A DNA stretch of 64,000 nucleotides from Paraniabella hibiscisoli (GCF_022512515.1 NZ_JAKWBK010000001.1:3410001-3474000); one strand, 5' to 3'; numbered from the stretch's first letter, positions 29,008 to 39,227 are shown. The notes: generated from the sequence alone by a model not told the origin. Numbers and translations are program-made.

Positions 29008-29460
29008 AGGCTGAAAGCCTTATATACGTATATGCTTGAGGTAGCGCCTCATGCAAATAGGTTTGCAATTAGTTGCGCCCTGAAAGGGTAGCATTAATGA
29101 TCGGAACAAATTATGGGAGGATCTGTTGGATGTATATATATCAGCCATACAAGCTCTTTTAATTAATTGAAACACATCGTTGGCGAGGCTTAAGCCTTAT
29201 ATACGTACATGCTTGAGGTAGCGCCTCATGCAAATAGGTTTGCAATTAGTTGCGCCCTGAAAGAGTAGCATTAATGATCGGAACAAATTATGGGAGGATC
29301 TGTTGAATGTACCTATATCAGCCATACAAGCTCTTTTATCTAATCGGAACACATCGCTGGTAAGGCTGAAAGCCTTTTATTATGTCTGTGCGTGAGGCAA
29401 CGCCTCACGCTGTTAGTTTGTAATTAGTTACGCCCTGAAAGGGCCCTGAAAGGGCAGCAT
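29008..29460. repeat. Three REP/BIME-like modules, period about 177 bp
   Basis: Modules at 29008-29096, 29186-29273 and 29363-29460 each hold a GGCTGAAAGCC-type, a GAGGCAACGCCTC-type and a CGCCCTGAAAGGGC-type palindrome. The first two are nearly identical through the linker; the third has an extra CCCTGAAAGGGC. Palindrome variants (AGGCTTAAGCCT, GAGGTAGCGCCTC) keep pairing. A reverse half-site (CCCTTCAGG, about 28946) lies before the first. Confidence 0.85.
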
Positions 29461-29870
29461 CCATAATATCGGATCCCCGTATTGCGGGAGCTCCTTATTA
29501 AAAACCAAGTCGGTAGGAGCATCTCTGAAGTCGCGGATAACTGCTTTTTCCATCGTACAACTTAGAATGCTGGCGTCATAAATAAAAAGGGGTATTGAGC
29601 GCACTATCTTCCACTCAGGGCCAGATGCCTGTTATATAATTTTAGCAACCAGCAGAATTGCCCGGTTTTTTTCATTCATTTAAACAGAATCAGCTTACAG
29701 GTTATTCTTTAGAGTATATGGGTAACCAACAATAAGCTAACCGTAGCTTCCGATTGCCCATGTAATTAACCGGACGTGCTTACTTTTCACAGTGTCTGTC
29801 GTGGTATTAGAATAGTATTAGAAAATTAAGAAGGTTTTAATGGGGTAGCCGGCGAGTGCACTGTTTTTTG
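29461..29870. other. Intergenic, no supported gene
   Basis: No gene. The minus strand has a short frame with EKAVIRDFRDAPTDLVFNK at about 29490-29555 that ends inside the repeat and cannot be assigned. The rest is AT-rich with no repeat that I can name. Confidence 0.4.
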
Positions 29871-30121
29871 TATATTAGCAGCCATTATCAGTTGGTCACT
29901 ACGTAATATTACGTTTTGGTGACCTCTTTGAGAATAAACCCTGGTTATTTTGCCATTCAGTAACATAGGGTAGAAAGGTGATGGAAAGATGAAGTCGCCT
30001 CAGCAATCTAAATCAAAACACATAAAGATATTAAAGAGCGTGTTAGTAGGGCTAATACGAAAACCCCAGCTATAAAGCTGGGGAGGGCTTATACCTCCTG
30101 TTTCTACAGGGGGTCTTTTTT
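29871..30121 (+). ncRNA. Candidate structured RNA with terminal tandem hairpins
   Basis: A -7-like element (TATATTAG, 29871-29878) is followed by a string of hairpins: 29894-29924 (GGTCAC...GTGACC, with ACGTAATATTACGT inside), 29938-29971 (ACCCT...AGGGT), about 30040-30058 (GTGTTAG...CTAATAC), 30064-30083 (CCCCAGCT-ATAA-AGCTGGGG) and 30093-30114 with a T-run. No coding frame covers it. I do not recognise it as 6S, tmRNA, SRP or RNase P RNA. The class is unknown. Confidence 0.45.
30064..30120 (+). terminator. Tandem terminator hairpins
   Basis: Perfect 8-bp stem CCCCAGCT/AGCTGGGG with ATAA loop, then ACCTCCTGT/ACAGGGGGT (one mismatch) followed by CTTTTTT. The second is a classical intrinsic terminator. 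Between 30122 and 30468 I see no supported gene. Confidence 0.75.
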
Positions 30122-30468
30122 GAAAGATAGTAAAGTTTGAACAAAGTAGAGCATAAATCGTTCATTTTTAATTAAATGTAATTTTTTGTTTGCGTTTAAG
30201 CAGGGCAGCCCTGAACAATATGCTAAATTATTTTCAACCGAATGGAATACTTGGGCCTAATACTACTGGCATTTTAGGTAGATGAAAATGGATAGGTTTG
30301 CTTGCAAGCTACAGCCAGGTAAAAGGAACCCTTGTAACCACTCTTGCTGAACTGGTTGTAGCGCTAAGCCGAACATGGAATCAGCTATTAAAAGGATGTT
30401 TGGATCGACAGCTTTTAAATGTCGCATCTTCAGCAGGGTCAAAAATGTGGTGTCTCGAATCTTCAGTG

Positions 30469-30741
30469 TTACAGGTATTGATCTGCGAATTCCCTGCAAT
30501 AGTTCTTAATCAGATCACGGGTATAACGGAATCGTTCATCTATTTCCGCCGGTGTTCCTGTAGCTTTGGCAGGGTCGGGGAAGTTGTAATGAAATTGCTG
30601 TGCTTTGCCTGGAAGCACGGTACAACGTTCTTTAGCGTGATCGCATACGGTGATGACGAAATCGAATTCGATACTGCTATGTTCATTAATGTTGTTGGAT
30701 GCATGATCCGAAATATCAGCATGGATGTTGGCCGATCCCCA
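30469..30741 (-). pseudogene. arsC: Truncated arsenate reductase / low-MW phosphatase, N-terminus lost
   Basis: Reads HADISDHASNNINEHSSIEF, DFVITVCDHAKERCTVLPGK, QFHYNFPDPAKATGTPAEID, RFRYTRDLIKNYCREFAD and stops at 30469. This is the last two-thirds of a thioredoxin-type ArsC (LMW protein tyrosine phosphatase fold). The first 45-50 residues, with the catalytic CxxNxCR loop, are absent. The fragment follows directly, in the same frame, the stop codon of the DUF4097 gene, with no start codon of its own, so it is a remnant left by a deletion or recombination. It cannot be an active reductase. Confidence 0.75.
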
Positions 30742-31473
30742 TCATTTACTATTACGCAAATAAATATTGCCGAATTTTGAGCTTAGTTCGTAAGCCGGAC
30801 CTTTACCAGGAAGCGCAGTAAGCGATGTGTAAAATGTTTTATCTTCTTTTTCAGTAGGCTTCAGATCAAAATCGGAATAGATCTTACCGTAGTGATTGGT
30901 AAGCTTGATTTTCCCGACCTCGGTTTCTTTCAGACGCGCATCTATCTTTCCATACTCTGTTTGAACTGTTAGCGGTCCCTGGTAGCTTTGCACTTCTACT
31001 AAACCAAATTTAGATTGAATCGTGATATAATCTTTTTCAGGTAACATTATTTCGATCTGAACATCCACATTATTTGTGCTGCTATAGGCTGCTATTTTTT
31101 CGCCCTTATGAGCGGCTCTGTAGCTTTCAAAATCTGCTTTCGTTTCAAATTGTTTTTTAACGCCATCCACCTCTACAAAATATTGCGGGTCTATATTTTT
31201 TAGGTCAACAGAATCGGAAATAATTAGCTTGCCGCCATTTATTTCGTCCTGCAAGGCAAAACGATCGTTTTGTTTGTTGTTATTGATATTTACCGTGGCT
31301 TTTACATAGATCTCGTCCTTGTTCCAGCTACTTACCTTTACTTTCGGATAGCTAAATTGTAGTAGTACCGGCTGGTCCTTCGATGCTTTATACCTTTTTT
31401 CAATAATAGTTTGTGCCAGTAAAAACTGTAAGCTACCTGTAAGTAACAGGCACAGCAATGCCCTTTTCATCAT
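30742..31473 (-). CDS. DUF4097-type beta-strand-repeat secreted protein
   Basis: 243 residues, intact. Signal peptide (RALLCLLLTGSLQFLLAQ); then repeated beta strands, each ending in an 'upside-down' motif: KVKVSSWNKDEIYVKATV, VQIEIMLPEKDYITIQSK, FGLVEVQSYQGPLTVQTE and YGKIDARLK, YGKIYSDFD. DUF4097 proteins form extra-cytoplasmic beta-solenoids, often beside sigma/anti-sigma genes. It follows the upstream DUF4097 gene by 63 bp. Role unknown; perhaps the sensor or output of the ECF system. Confidence 0.85.
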   Translation of the reverse strand: MMKRALLCLLLTGSLQFLLAQTIIEKRYKASKDQPVLLQFSYPKVKVSSWNKDEIYVKATVNINNNKQNDRFALQDEINGGKLIISDSVDLKNIDPQYFVEVDGVKKQFETKADFESYRAAHKGEKIAAYSSTNNVDVQIEIMLPEKDYITIQSKFGLVEVQSYQGPLTVQTEYGKIDARLKETEVGKIKLTNHYGKIYSDFDLKPTEKEDKTFYTSLTALPGKGPAYELSSKFGNIYLRNSK

Positions 31474-31536
31474 AGTATGAATTTTTTAGTAAGCAGTAAA
31501 TAGAATTAGAAATACGTAAGGTAGAGGAACCGGCGT

Positions 31537-32348
31537 TTAAAGTTTACGCAGGTATATCTTTCCATAGCTTGTTTTTAAGATCAGGTCGATGCCACCACCA
31601 TTCAGCCTGCCTTTGATTTCCGAAGACCGGCCGTGTTCGGTTAAGCCTGAAAGATCGGTACCGTCGCTGGTTTTATCTTTCAGCGGCTCTTTCTGTATAT
31701 CCAGGCCTTCGGCAGCATAAATACCACCATTCCTCGCTGAGAAATTAACATTAGCTTTTAGGTTCTGCGGTATGCTTACATCTACAAATTTATTAACCGC
31801 AACCAGCGATATCGGGCCTTTTATTGTATTGGTAAATGTGGCGATCAGCTCTCCATAAATGGTTTTAGCATTTACCGGGCCTACTATATTATTTAAGTTA
31901 ATAGCATTGTACATGGTACTTACTTCCACCGCCCCTTTAAAATCTTTGATATCTACCGACCAGCCTGCATTCATAATGCTGGTTGTGGTTACCTTTATAG
32001 CCATTGTGTTGGGTACTTTAATGACAATCGGTTCTTTTTCTCTTTTACCTACATCCTCTATGTCTACTGCTGTGCCATTTTCGCGAACACTTAAATTCAA
32101 CCCGGTATTATCTGTTAAACCAGAGCCATTAACCAGCCTGAGTCCTGCAGCCCTTTCGTCTTTGTCCTCATTTTTTAATGGGGGTGCAGAAAAGAGAATT
32201 TCACTGCCATCATAGCCTTCGATTTTTACACCGGCCGTGTTAATATTAAGGGTGCCTGTTTTTTTAGATAACTTAAATTGACGATCCTGCGCGCCGCCAT
32301 AGAAACGAGTACTACCGACAGTATAATGGTTGCTATTATTTTTTTCAT
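31537..32348 (-). CDS. DUF4097-type beta-strand-repeat secreted protein, frameshifted
   Basis: Start at 32348 with signal peptide (KKIIATIILSVVLVSMA). After a shift around 32290 and another near 32150 the mature protein reads LSKKTGTLNINTAGVKIEG, SVDIKDFKGAVEVSTMYNAI, VGPVNAKTIYGELIATFT, SVPQ-type strands and LKTSYGKIYLRKL. It is a paralogue of the gene that follows it. Thirteen bases separate it from the anti-sigma gene, so the two are co-transcribed. Confidence 0.8.
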
Positions 32349-32361
32349 TGTATCTTTTGTT

Positions 32362-33191
32362 TTAAAAATTAGTATTAGATCTCAGCAGCACTGCATAAGC
32401 CTCATTACGCACTGCATCAATAGTTAACGGGTTTTGGGTAATATCCAGCAATTGTTGCTCTACTTTTATTGCCTGAGCTGGTGATAAGGATGCAAGTAAT
32501 TCTATTTGTACCAAGGGATCATCTTGTTTTTCAACAGACTGTAGAATAAGGTTGGTAGCTTTATCTCTCTTTTTCAGTACCTCCAGGGCCGCCAGGCGTA
32601 CGTTGCTGTTTTCATCATGGTTCATAGTAGAGTAAAGTGTTTTCAGATCATTATCGGATAGTGTAGTGGTCTTATCCGAAGCCAACACTGCTGCCAGTCG
32701 CACCGATGAGCTTTCGTTTTGTAAACCTGCACGCCAGTTATCTGTTACAGGAGCCAATTTCGTTGTTACAGTAGCGGTGGCGGACTGAGCCTGCTTCGAT
32801 TCTGTTATCCTGATCACCTGTGGCGCTTTAACTATTTGCTTGGGTTCTGTTTGCGCAATCGTTCCGTGTACAGGCGATAAACCGCCCGCTGGATTTTCCT
32901 TATTGTTAAGCGGAGCAGGTGCCACCATTTGCGTATCCGTTTTATTTGCAATTGTTTGCTTCGGGCCTGGAACTTGTTGCAACAAAACCGAAATGCCCGT
33001 GATCACCGCAATTACTGCGGCAGCCGCCCACCAATAGCGAAACTTCACCAATTTTGCCGGCTTTGGCTCAGCAGCGGCTGGTTGAATGCCTAGCCTGGCC
33101 TGTAATTGACCCAGTATATCCACATCGGGCAACTGATCGTCAAAATCGTCCCGGTTTTCGTCAACAAATTTTTTAAAATATCTTCCTTCAT
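32362..33191 (-). CDS. Putative anti-sigma factor with HEAT-like repeats, frameshifted
   Basis: Starts 1 bp after the sigma stop (MKEDILKKFVDENRDDFDDQ after restoring one A near 33165). The cytoplasmic N-terminus (LPDVDILGQLQARLG) is followed by one membrane helix (WWAAAAVIAVITGISVLL), a Pro/Gln/Thr linker and an outer domain of helical repeats (SSSVRLAAVLASD, NSNVRLAALEVLKKRD, DPLVQIELLASLSPAQ), which look like HEAT repeats. The position and single-span form are those of an anti-sigma factor. It would bind the sigma factor on the inside and sense or bind partners outside. Confidence 0.75.
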
Positions 33192-33192
33192 A

Positions 33193-33740
33193 TTATACGG
33201 TCTCTTTTTGTAACAGCGTCAATATTTTCTTTTTGGCCCGGTGGTATTGGGTACGCACGGTGGCGTGTGAAATGCCCAGCAGTTCAGCGATCTCCTGTTG
33301 GGGGATTCCTTCCATTACATAAAGGTTTACGATAGTTCTGAACCCCTCGGGCAGCGCTTCAATGGCTTTTTTACACCTTCCACTTTCATTTCAAAAAGAT
33401 CTTCGTCTTCAGCTTCATCCTCCACTATATTATCGCGACTATCCTCAAAAACCAGTACGTGTTTACGGGCACGCAAAAAGCTGATGGCTTTGTTGGCTGC
33501 CACACGTCTTGAAAAATGGGCGAAATGCTGAATGTCCCTGCCTTTCATAATCTCCTGGTACAGGGCAATAAAAGCTTCCTGCAGCAGGTCCTGCGCTTGG
33601 GCAAAATCAGTAATCAAACGCAGGATAGTATTGAAAACAGCCTTATTATAACGCCTATAGAGTTCGGTGAAGCCCTCGGCATGGCCCTGCCGGCACAGTT
33701 TCATCAGTTCCTGATCCTCTAATTGTGTTGATCTTTGCAA
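33193..33740 (-). CDS. ECF RNA polymerase sigma factor, frameshifted
   Basis: Region 2 has FTELYRRYNKAVFNTILRL and DLLQEAFIALYQ; an acidic linker follows; region 4 has IEALPEGFRTIVNLYVMEG and QQEIAELLGISHATVRTQ. A base is missing at about 33370 between the regions. It heads the operon with the anti-sigma and DUF4097 genes, so it probably transcribes this operon itself in response to an envelope signal. Confidence 0.9.
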
Positions 33741-34441
33741 TGCGTGTTTCTTATTTCCTGTTTGGTATAATTACTATATTTTTCCCATTCCTGGTATTAA
33801 GGCGCAAGGTGCTATAAAATGTTGCATGGATCACAAAAATATTTTTTTGATTATTCTGCGACGGGAACCGGTGTAGTGCCCATCTATGAAGCATATAACA
33901 AATCAATGCTCGGCGGATGATGATTGTTCCTGTCTTCGTTGTGCCGGATAGAATCTCCGGAGAGGTTGTCTGCCTGGATGAGATCGTCAGACCAGCATGA
34001 ATCTTTACTCAAATTGGGATACCCGTTTTTAATGGATGATCTATGCTGCCCTTTCCGGGCGCATGTCTTTGCCGTTAATCCGGCGGCATAGCCACCGGTT
34101 GATATCATAGAGCTTTCAGCCTTTAAGGGGTAGTTATCTAATGTGCAAGCCTGAAGGGTTATATATAACCCGGCCCAGCAGGCCAGGGCAAGACGGGAAT
34201 AGGGCACAACCTGATAGGGTAGCATATAGATTGTTGTTATATCCAGCGACGATGCATAAGGTTGATTTAATGTAAGGGGGAAGTTGCCTAATGTGCAAGC
34301 CTAAAAGGGTTGTATATATAGCCGGCCCGACGGGCCCAGGTAGGATATAGGTACGACCGCGCCCTGAAAGGGCAGCATACACTAGATGAGTGGCTGGCTC
34401 GAACCATCGTTTGTGCGATCGCTTATCAGCAATACCGACAC
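33741..34441. repeat. Intergenic with two degenerate REP-like modules (about 34100-34382)
   Basis: The two modules share CTAATGTGCAAGCCT (34138 and 34290) and GGGTTATATATAACCC-like and GGGTAGCATA/GGGCAGCATA ends, with spacing about 152 bp. The last, GCGCCCTGAAAGGGCAGCATA, is the same core as at 28241 and 29432. No transposase is nearby. 33741-34060 holds no supported gene. Confidence 0.7.
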
Positions 34442-36090
34442 TCAGTTTCCGGGCTCATTTTGCAGATGTTGTATAAATACCGAAGGCGACAAGCCTGTAA
34501 CGCCCTTAAATATGGTGGTGAATTTGCCATGGGAGGAAAAACCCGCTTTTTCCGCGAGTACACTAATTTTATAAGTTCGCCATTGCGGTTGTTCCGTTAA
34601 CTGATTAATGATATAATCTACCCTGAGCCGGTTGATATAGCTGTTAAAGTCCTGTTCTTTATAAGTTTTAATAATATACGATAGGTATTTGATATTGGTG
34701 TTAAACTGTGCAGCCAGCTGCGACAGCGTGATGGTGCCTGAGGTAAACTGCTGCTGTTGTTCAAAATCTTTCAGGCTATGCAACAGCCTTTGCAGGGTTT
34801 CCTCACCTGGAATAGAGCTAATATCACGTTTCTTCGGCCCCTGGGCTTCGTCCGGCTGTTCATCTATCTGCTCAATATCGGCTGGGATCACTTCTGGAAT
34901 GTTATCATTTTTCGTGGCGGTATCTGGCAATACTGGTTCGGGTAGGAAAGCCTGCTGCTGCGGCGCCGGGTACTTTTTCTCTTCGAAATAAGCCATAAAA
35001 AGCCGCTGCTGCTGTTTTTGTTTGCGCCGGTAAACATAAAAATAGCCGCTGCCAAAAAGCAGGGCCAGACCGCCAGCTGCCAGCGGAATATTTTTGGCAT
35101 TACTGTCTTGTTGTGCCTGTTGCGTTGTTTTTTCCAGCTCCACAAAGCTGCTGTCCAGGAAACTGTTATTGCGCTGGGTAATCTGTTCCCGTATCGAATC
35201 CTGTTTCTGGCGGGCTTCTTCAAACCGGGCCAGGTCTTTTACTTTTAAAAAATAGCTTTGGGTGGTTTTTAATATTTCATTCTTCAGTTGCAGGTATTGT
35301 GACTTCGCCGCCAGGGCATGGGCGCTATCCAGGTATTTTTTGCATCCGGTAGCTTGCCCTGGTGAATGTATACCGCGCTAATGCCGTTATAGGCCAGTCC
35401 GTGTATATGATTATCAGGCATATCTTTTAGCAGCGCCAGGCTTTTTGCGTAATGCTGCAGGGCTTTGTCTGGTTGATTCAGCTTAAAATAATTCAACCCG
35501 AGCAGCTGCTCATTTTCGGCGGTGAAGAATTTTTTGTTTTGGGTGATCTGGTCAAAATGCTGCTGGGAGCTTCGGATATGGTTAATAGCCGCTTCGTAAC
35601 GATTAACCGACATAGCAGCATAAGCCAGCTCCTGGTTTACCAGTCCGGCTGCACTATGGGCGGCGCCCGGCTGCTGTATCTGCGGGATCAGCGCTAGTGC
35701 TCGTTCGCAAAAAGCCTTTGATTTTTTATACAATCGCAGGGTGCGGTATTGGGTAGCCAGGAAACCGCAGATCCGTACCTGCCAGTCTACATGATCGGTG
35801 GGGATGATGATATCAAATGCCTGTTCTGCCGTTTGTGTAGCTTTTTCCAGCTGTTGCTGCTGCTGGTATAAGGTTGCACTTAACATCAGGCTGCGGGTTT
35901 TAAATAAGGGGGTGGTAGACACGCCATACAGGGAGTCGGCAATGAAATGGGCACTGTCTATACTCGAAGGCGCTACTTCCAGGAAAGCCCGCTGGTAGAT
36001 CTTATTGAAGGCATCGGCGTCCTGTGCCATTGCTTGTGTACCCCAAAAACAGTTCAACAAAAGCGCCAGCAGGCAGGATATATATTTCAT
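34442..36090 (-). CDS. TPR-containing AraC-family regulator (membrane-anchored), frameshifted
   Basis: Signal peptide (KYISCLLALLLNCFWGTQAMAQ), several TPR helices outside (LYQQQQQLEKATQTAEQAFD, LNQPDKALQHYAKSLALLKD), a membrane helix (IPLAAGGLALLFGSGYFYVY) and a C-terminal AraC domain with two helix-turn-helix motifs (LSQLAAQFNTNIKYLSYIIK and FSSHGKFTTIFKGVTGLSP). One base is lost near 35340. Hybrid TPR-AraC membrane regulators are common in Bacteroidota and link an extra-cytoplasmic signal to transcription in one protein. The target is unknown; the closest genes are the surface protein downstream and the ECF operon. Confidence 0.85.
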
Positions 36091-36749
36091 TTTTTTAAAA
36101 GATGCGGCTGCAGCGCAGCCTATAGAAGGTGGTTGAGGAAGTAAAAATAGTCATTTGTACATTAAATGGAACCTGCTGATTTTGAGCGGTTTCAACTTGT
36201 CTTGCCGATTTCCGGAATATGGTAAGCTGGCTGTTCATATATATATGTTATCCAGTTGTTTAAATATTTTTTATTGTTGATCTATGAGGGTGTACACGCC
36301 ACTTTTTGTGCATACTGTCAAAGGCCTTTTTCTGCATAATAGCAAGATAAACAGTTGTCTGTAATCAATACAGCAGCTATATTAGCGCCAGGTATTAAGG
36401 ATCGGGAAATGCTTTCAGGCAACCCATTATAAACCCTGCGGTTTCTGCCAGGCGCATAGAGCTACCGGAGCGGGTAACTGCGGGGTTTGCTTTTTCGGTA
36501 ACAACTGATAGATACTGGATGACAGATGCGGAGCCATCCAGGATCGGATGTCGATCAGGTAATCAGCAAACACAGGTTGAAGTTTTTGTTCCCTATCTTT
36601 TGGTTTTGTAACAGATGGCTTCTATCTTGCGCCTCTGCAAACAAACAACCCTCAATAACTGGTGTAGTACCAAAACTGCCCAAAGTAACTCTAAACTATT
36701 AAACCTCTTAAATAAGTAATACAAACTAAACACTTAAAACAACCCTTAC
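36091..36749. other. Intergenic leader of the surface protein, no gene seen
   Basis: 660 bp between divergent genes. I see no coding frame, repeat or clear terminator. The stretch just before the surface-protein start is A-rich and probably an untranslated leader. Confidence 0.45.
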
Positions 36750-39225
36750 ATGTTTAAAAAACCTTCTAAGCTGCCGGCGGCGCTGTCGCTGGCAATGGCT
36801 CTCTGTTATGGGGTGGCACCCAATCGGCACAGGCACAATGCGGCTTTTTAGCGGCGACGGCTGCCCCGGCACCAACTACAGTAATTATGGCGTAGCATCA
36901 AGTGGTGCCGCTACACTGGAGTACGACAACCAGGTATCTACCTTTCACGCTACGGTAACCAGGGAATATACTGGCGTGTTCAAAATTTGGGGTGAGGGCG
37001 CAGCGGCAGATGGTGTTGCCAATCTGCTTTCACCCACCGAAATTAACGCCATGAATTTTCCGGGGCTCACTGGTCGGGTATTAAAGGCAGCTGTTGGTGG
37101 AAACACTACTCCCGGGCAAACTGTTGTGTTAACAACCGATGGACTTTTTATATGGGGTAATGTAGGTTCAGTGGTAAATGCTGCTATTGCACCTGGTACC
37201 GCTGTACAAGATATTACCGTTGACGGCAACAGCACGGGCCTGCCTGCCGGTGTTGCACCTACCCAGGTGAAAATGATGTATGTAGGGCCGCAAATGATAG
37301 CCATTACTACTTGTGACGGCAATGCTTACGTATTAAACAATAATGCTAGCCCTAATCTTCGTGGCGATGGAGGTACTGGCAATACTACCTGGGCCCATGT
37401 GCAGGAGTCAACTGCCGGAAACCCATTTTTAACCGGTGTGGTAGCTGTGAGGGGATCGCTAGGCCGTTTGATGGCCCTGAAAAGTGATAATACTGTATGG
37501 ACCTGGGGCACTTCCGTTTACCCGGGAGGGGGCGGAGCTGCTGCTCAGGCAACCAGGGCTGTGCAAATGGTTTTGCCGGCCGGCGAAGCAGGTAACCCCA
37601 TAAAAATGATAGGGGCTAATGTAGCCTCTCATTATGTATTGTATGAAAACGGGCATTTATATACGTTAGGATTTAATAATTTAAGGCAGTTAGGCGACTG
37701 GGGTAACACTACTACGGCCCGTCTTAACTGGGTGCAACCCCGCTATACCTCGGCTGCAGGCCCGGTTATGAACGATATATTATGGATATCGCCTAACGAA
37801 CACATTGGAAACAACGCGGCTATTAATGTTATTAACGGCGCCTACCAGGTGTATAGCTGGGGTAGTAATAGTGGTTTGATGATTGGCCGACCAGTAGATG
37901 GCACCAGTTATGACCCCGGTATCCCTGCAGGTATTAGCCCTACCGTGTTTTCAGTAGAAACAGGGGGGCATACCAGTATGCTTACGAAAGCCTGTAGCCA
38001 AAATTTTGGTTATGTAGGGCATAGAACTTTTGGTAGTATGGGTAATGGTGAAGAGAGTGACGTAAATGAATCTTCTTATACATTTGCTACAGCCGATGTA
38101 CAGATATGTGGTGCAACTACTGTACCTCAAATATTTACCGGCGGCAGTGGTACTACCGGTGCTTTAGGTCAGTATTGCAATGGAAGTTCGTTAACGCTAT
38201 CTGGCCTGCCCACCGGCGGCACCTGGGCGGTGGTATCTGGTGCGGCAACTATCACCGGCAACCGTCTTACTTTTACGGGTGCAGGAGCCGGAGCGGTTAC
38301 CATTTCTTATACAGCCACCACAACTGAGTGTGGATCGTCTGTAGCTACCGAAACCTTCCAGGTAGGCGATTGCAAAATGAATTCCGTATCCGGAACTATT
38401 TGGAACGATGCAAACGGCAATGCCAACCTTGATGGCGCAGAAGCAGGTATCGACAATGGGCTTTGGGTAAACCTGGTAGCGCCCGATGGTACGGTAGCCG
38501 GTTCGGCTAAAATAGCTAACGATGGTACTTATACTATTGCCATTTTGCAGGAAAATACCGTTGCGGGTAACTACTCCATTATTATTACCAATGGCCAAAA
38601 GCCGTTGGGAACAACTTTGGCTAGTGCCGATGCACCTAATGCTGATTATGGCTATACCGGAACCAGCGTAGGCGGTGTACCTAATGCCGGCAACCGTACC
38701 GGTATTATATCTATTGGTGCCATGTCTGGTGCCATTACTGCAGTAGACTTTGGTATCAGCAACGACCCCGCTGTATTGCCGGTGAAATTTGGCTTTGTAG
38801 CCGCTGAGATCTTAAACAACCAGTTACTGGTAAAATGGAATACAACCAGCGAAACCAATAACCGTTATTTCGAAATTGAAGCATCGGTTGATGGTACTAA
38901 TTTTATCAGCATTGGCAAAGTAGATAGTAAAGCAACCAACGGTATTTCTGCCGATGCACTGGAATATGAGTTTACTAAAGACGCCAGTGCAGGTGTGGTA
39001 GCAGCAGGTATTGCTTTATTAGCTGTAGGCGCTGGTTTATTTAAAACCCGTCGCACACGTTATGCAATGGCAGCTGTTGCTTTGGGCATTATCGTTTTTG
39101 CAGCAGGCTGTAATAAAAACAGGCGCGATGTATTGCCGGAAGGTAAAGTATATGTACGCGTGGCGCAGGTGGACAAAGATGGCACCAAGAGCTACTCGAA
39201 AGCAGTGGCGGTGGTGAAGCGATAA
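36750..39225 (+). CDS. RCC1-like repeat surface protein with SdrD-B domain and double-TM/lipobox tail, frameshifted
   Basis: Start at 36750 (MFKKPSKLPAALSLAMALCYG); two one-base shifts at about 36815 and 36850 lie in the signal region. RCC1-like blades follow (VVLTTDGLFIWGNVG, LMALKSDNTVWTWGTS, HYVLYENGHLYTLGFNN, YQVYSWGSNSGLMIG), then a linker with Ig-like strands, an SdrD-B-type domain (VSGTIWNDANGNANLDGAEA) and an Fn3-like domain (LLVKWNTTSETNN, IEASVDGTNFISIG). The end repeats the tail of the 21361-22623 protein: helix AGIALLAVGAGLF, RRTRY, helix ending FAAGCNKN and KVYVRVAQVDKDGTKSYSK. Surface-anchored adhesin or environmental receptor is likely. Confidence 0.75.
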
Positions 39226-39227
39226 GG

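Noticed and set aside
27010..29460. CRISPR array
   Set aside because: Repeats are long (177-235 bp) direct units with hairpins, without short unique spacers, and no cas genes are present.
30298..30780. Plus-strand frame of 160 codons
   Set aside because: It is the antisense of the arsC remnant, whose minus-strand translation matches a known family.
30742..30780. Fusion of DUF4097 and ArsC by stop read-through
   Set aside because: No catalytic loop, no read-through context, and the remnant explanation is simpler.
33884..34382. Minus-strand frames inside the REP region
   Set aside because: Translate palindromic repeats only.
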